Assembly: GCF_041435435.1 (NCBI RefSeq)
Contig: NZ_CP108494.1
Coordinates: 930,001 to 994,000, forward strand
Source: Streptomyces sp. NBC_01241
GTDB taxonomy: Bacteria; Actinomycetota; Actinomycetes; Streptomycetales; Streptomycetaceae
Length of the DNA: 64,000 nucleotides
Reading direction: 5' to 3'
A model generated the notes under the pieces. The model did not search any database, was not told where the DNA came from, and saw only the letters and a program-made list of their open reading frames with translations. Below are positions 63,786 through 64,000 of this stretch, in pieces. A program made the position numbers and the translations under genes. Position 1 is the first letter of the stretch; the number at the start of each line of letters is the position of its first letter.

Positions 63786-64000
63786 GTGGCATGGACGCGA
63801 CGCGAGGATGAACGGCTGGTGACAGGGAAGGGCCGCTACGTCGCCGATATCGAAGTGCCGGGTTGTCTCGACGCTGTGTTCGTGAGAAGCAGAATTGGGC
63901 ACGGTACTTTGCGGTCCGTGGATTGCGGTCCGGCCCGTGCGGTACCTGGCGTGGTGGGAGCCTGGGCCGCCACGGATCTCGCGGAAATGCCGCCGTGCGT
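63786..64000 (+). CDS. Xanthine dehydrogenase-type molybdopterin subunit, 3' partial
   Basis: From the GTG at 63786 with GGAGG upstream: RREDERLVTGKGRYVADIEV, CLDAVFVRSRIGHGTL and ARAVPGVVGAWAATDLAEM, the N-terminal part of molybdenum-cofactor hydroxylase large subunits (xanthine dehydrogenase, CO dehydrogenase, aldehyde oxidase family). The remaining 700 or so residues are beyond the window, so the substrate cannot be told. Confidence 0.85.
   Translation, partial: MAWTRREDERLVTGKGRYVADIEVPGCLDAVFVRSRIGHGTLRSVDCGPARAVPGVVGAWAATDLAEMPPC

Overview
This window reads as a GC-rich actinomycete chromosome, almost certainly a Streptomyces. The markers are a complete conservon (sensor kinase, roadblock protein, DUF742 protein, GTPase) with a P450, a DUF6233 protein, a TerD-type protein, a Tpg-like terminal-protein relic, GTG starts, and dense high-GC coding. 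The wreckage of insertion sequences and the tpg relic suggest a chromosome arm or former linear-replicon end (inference).

1-14.7 kb is a nested mobile-element island. An IS1182-type transposase gene is split by an apparently intact group II intron (765-3326); removing the intron rejoins the frame exactly. After a 5'-truncated tyrosine recombinase and IS5/IS3 relics comes an IS30-family gene whose 3' half lies about 5 kb away. Between its halves sit a second IS30 element (6019-7224) and a 5'-truncated second group II intron (7225-11251). That intron's reverse transcriptase is itself split by a 2.26-kb element (7881-10138) carrying a large serine recombinase and two small genes. The element's ends rejoin as a perfect palindrome, and its recombinase reading frame runs through that attachment site. 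A second IS3 relic (11771-14689) is split by an IS701-type element, and an IS630 element sits inside the 4-bp target duplication of the IS701 element.

14.7-31 kb is a decayed zone with isolated intact genes: DUF6233 and tpg relics with single-base indels, an endonuclease/exonuclease/phosphatase-family membrane protein, TetR, XRE and IS4 fragments, two membrane proteins, a TrmB/LuxR-type regulator divergent from a large secreted subtilase, a Tat-exported alpha/beta hydrolase with lower GC, and an aminoglycoside-phosphotransferase-like gene fused to a histidine-phosphatase fragment. 30.7-39.9 kb looks like ordinary chromosome: MFS transporter, Nudix hydrolase, apolipoprotein N-acyltransferase, membrane protein, Asp/Glu racemase, HpnB-like glycosyltransferase, TerD protein, ABC-2 permease.

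40.3-53.6 kb is a probable specialised-metabolism locus. A plus-strand operon encodes a PPOX-fold protein, an adenylation-thiolation-reductase enzyme and two tandem P450s with altered I-helix motifs. A class I terpene cyclase follows, converging on a minus-strand conservon operon (cvnA-B-C-D) that ends in a P450 whose K-helix lacks the EXXR arginine. A hotdog thioesterase lies beyond. 53.9-64 kb holds an NmrA-type reductase, a second TrmB/LuxR-type regulator divergent from an Xaa-Pro aminopeptidase, a three-gene operon ending in a Dyp-type peroxidase, an NTF2-like protein, an SMI1/KNR4 gene with an in-frame stop, and the start of a xanthine dehydrogenase-type large subunit cut by the window edge.
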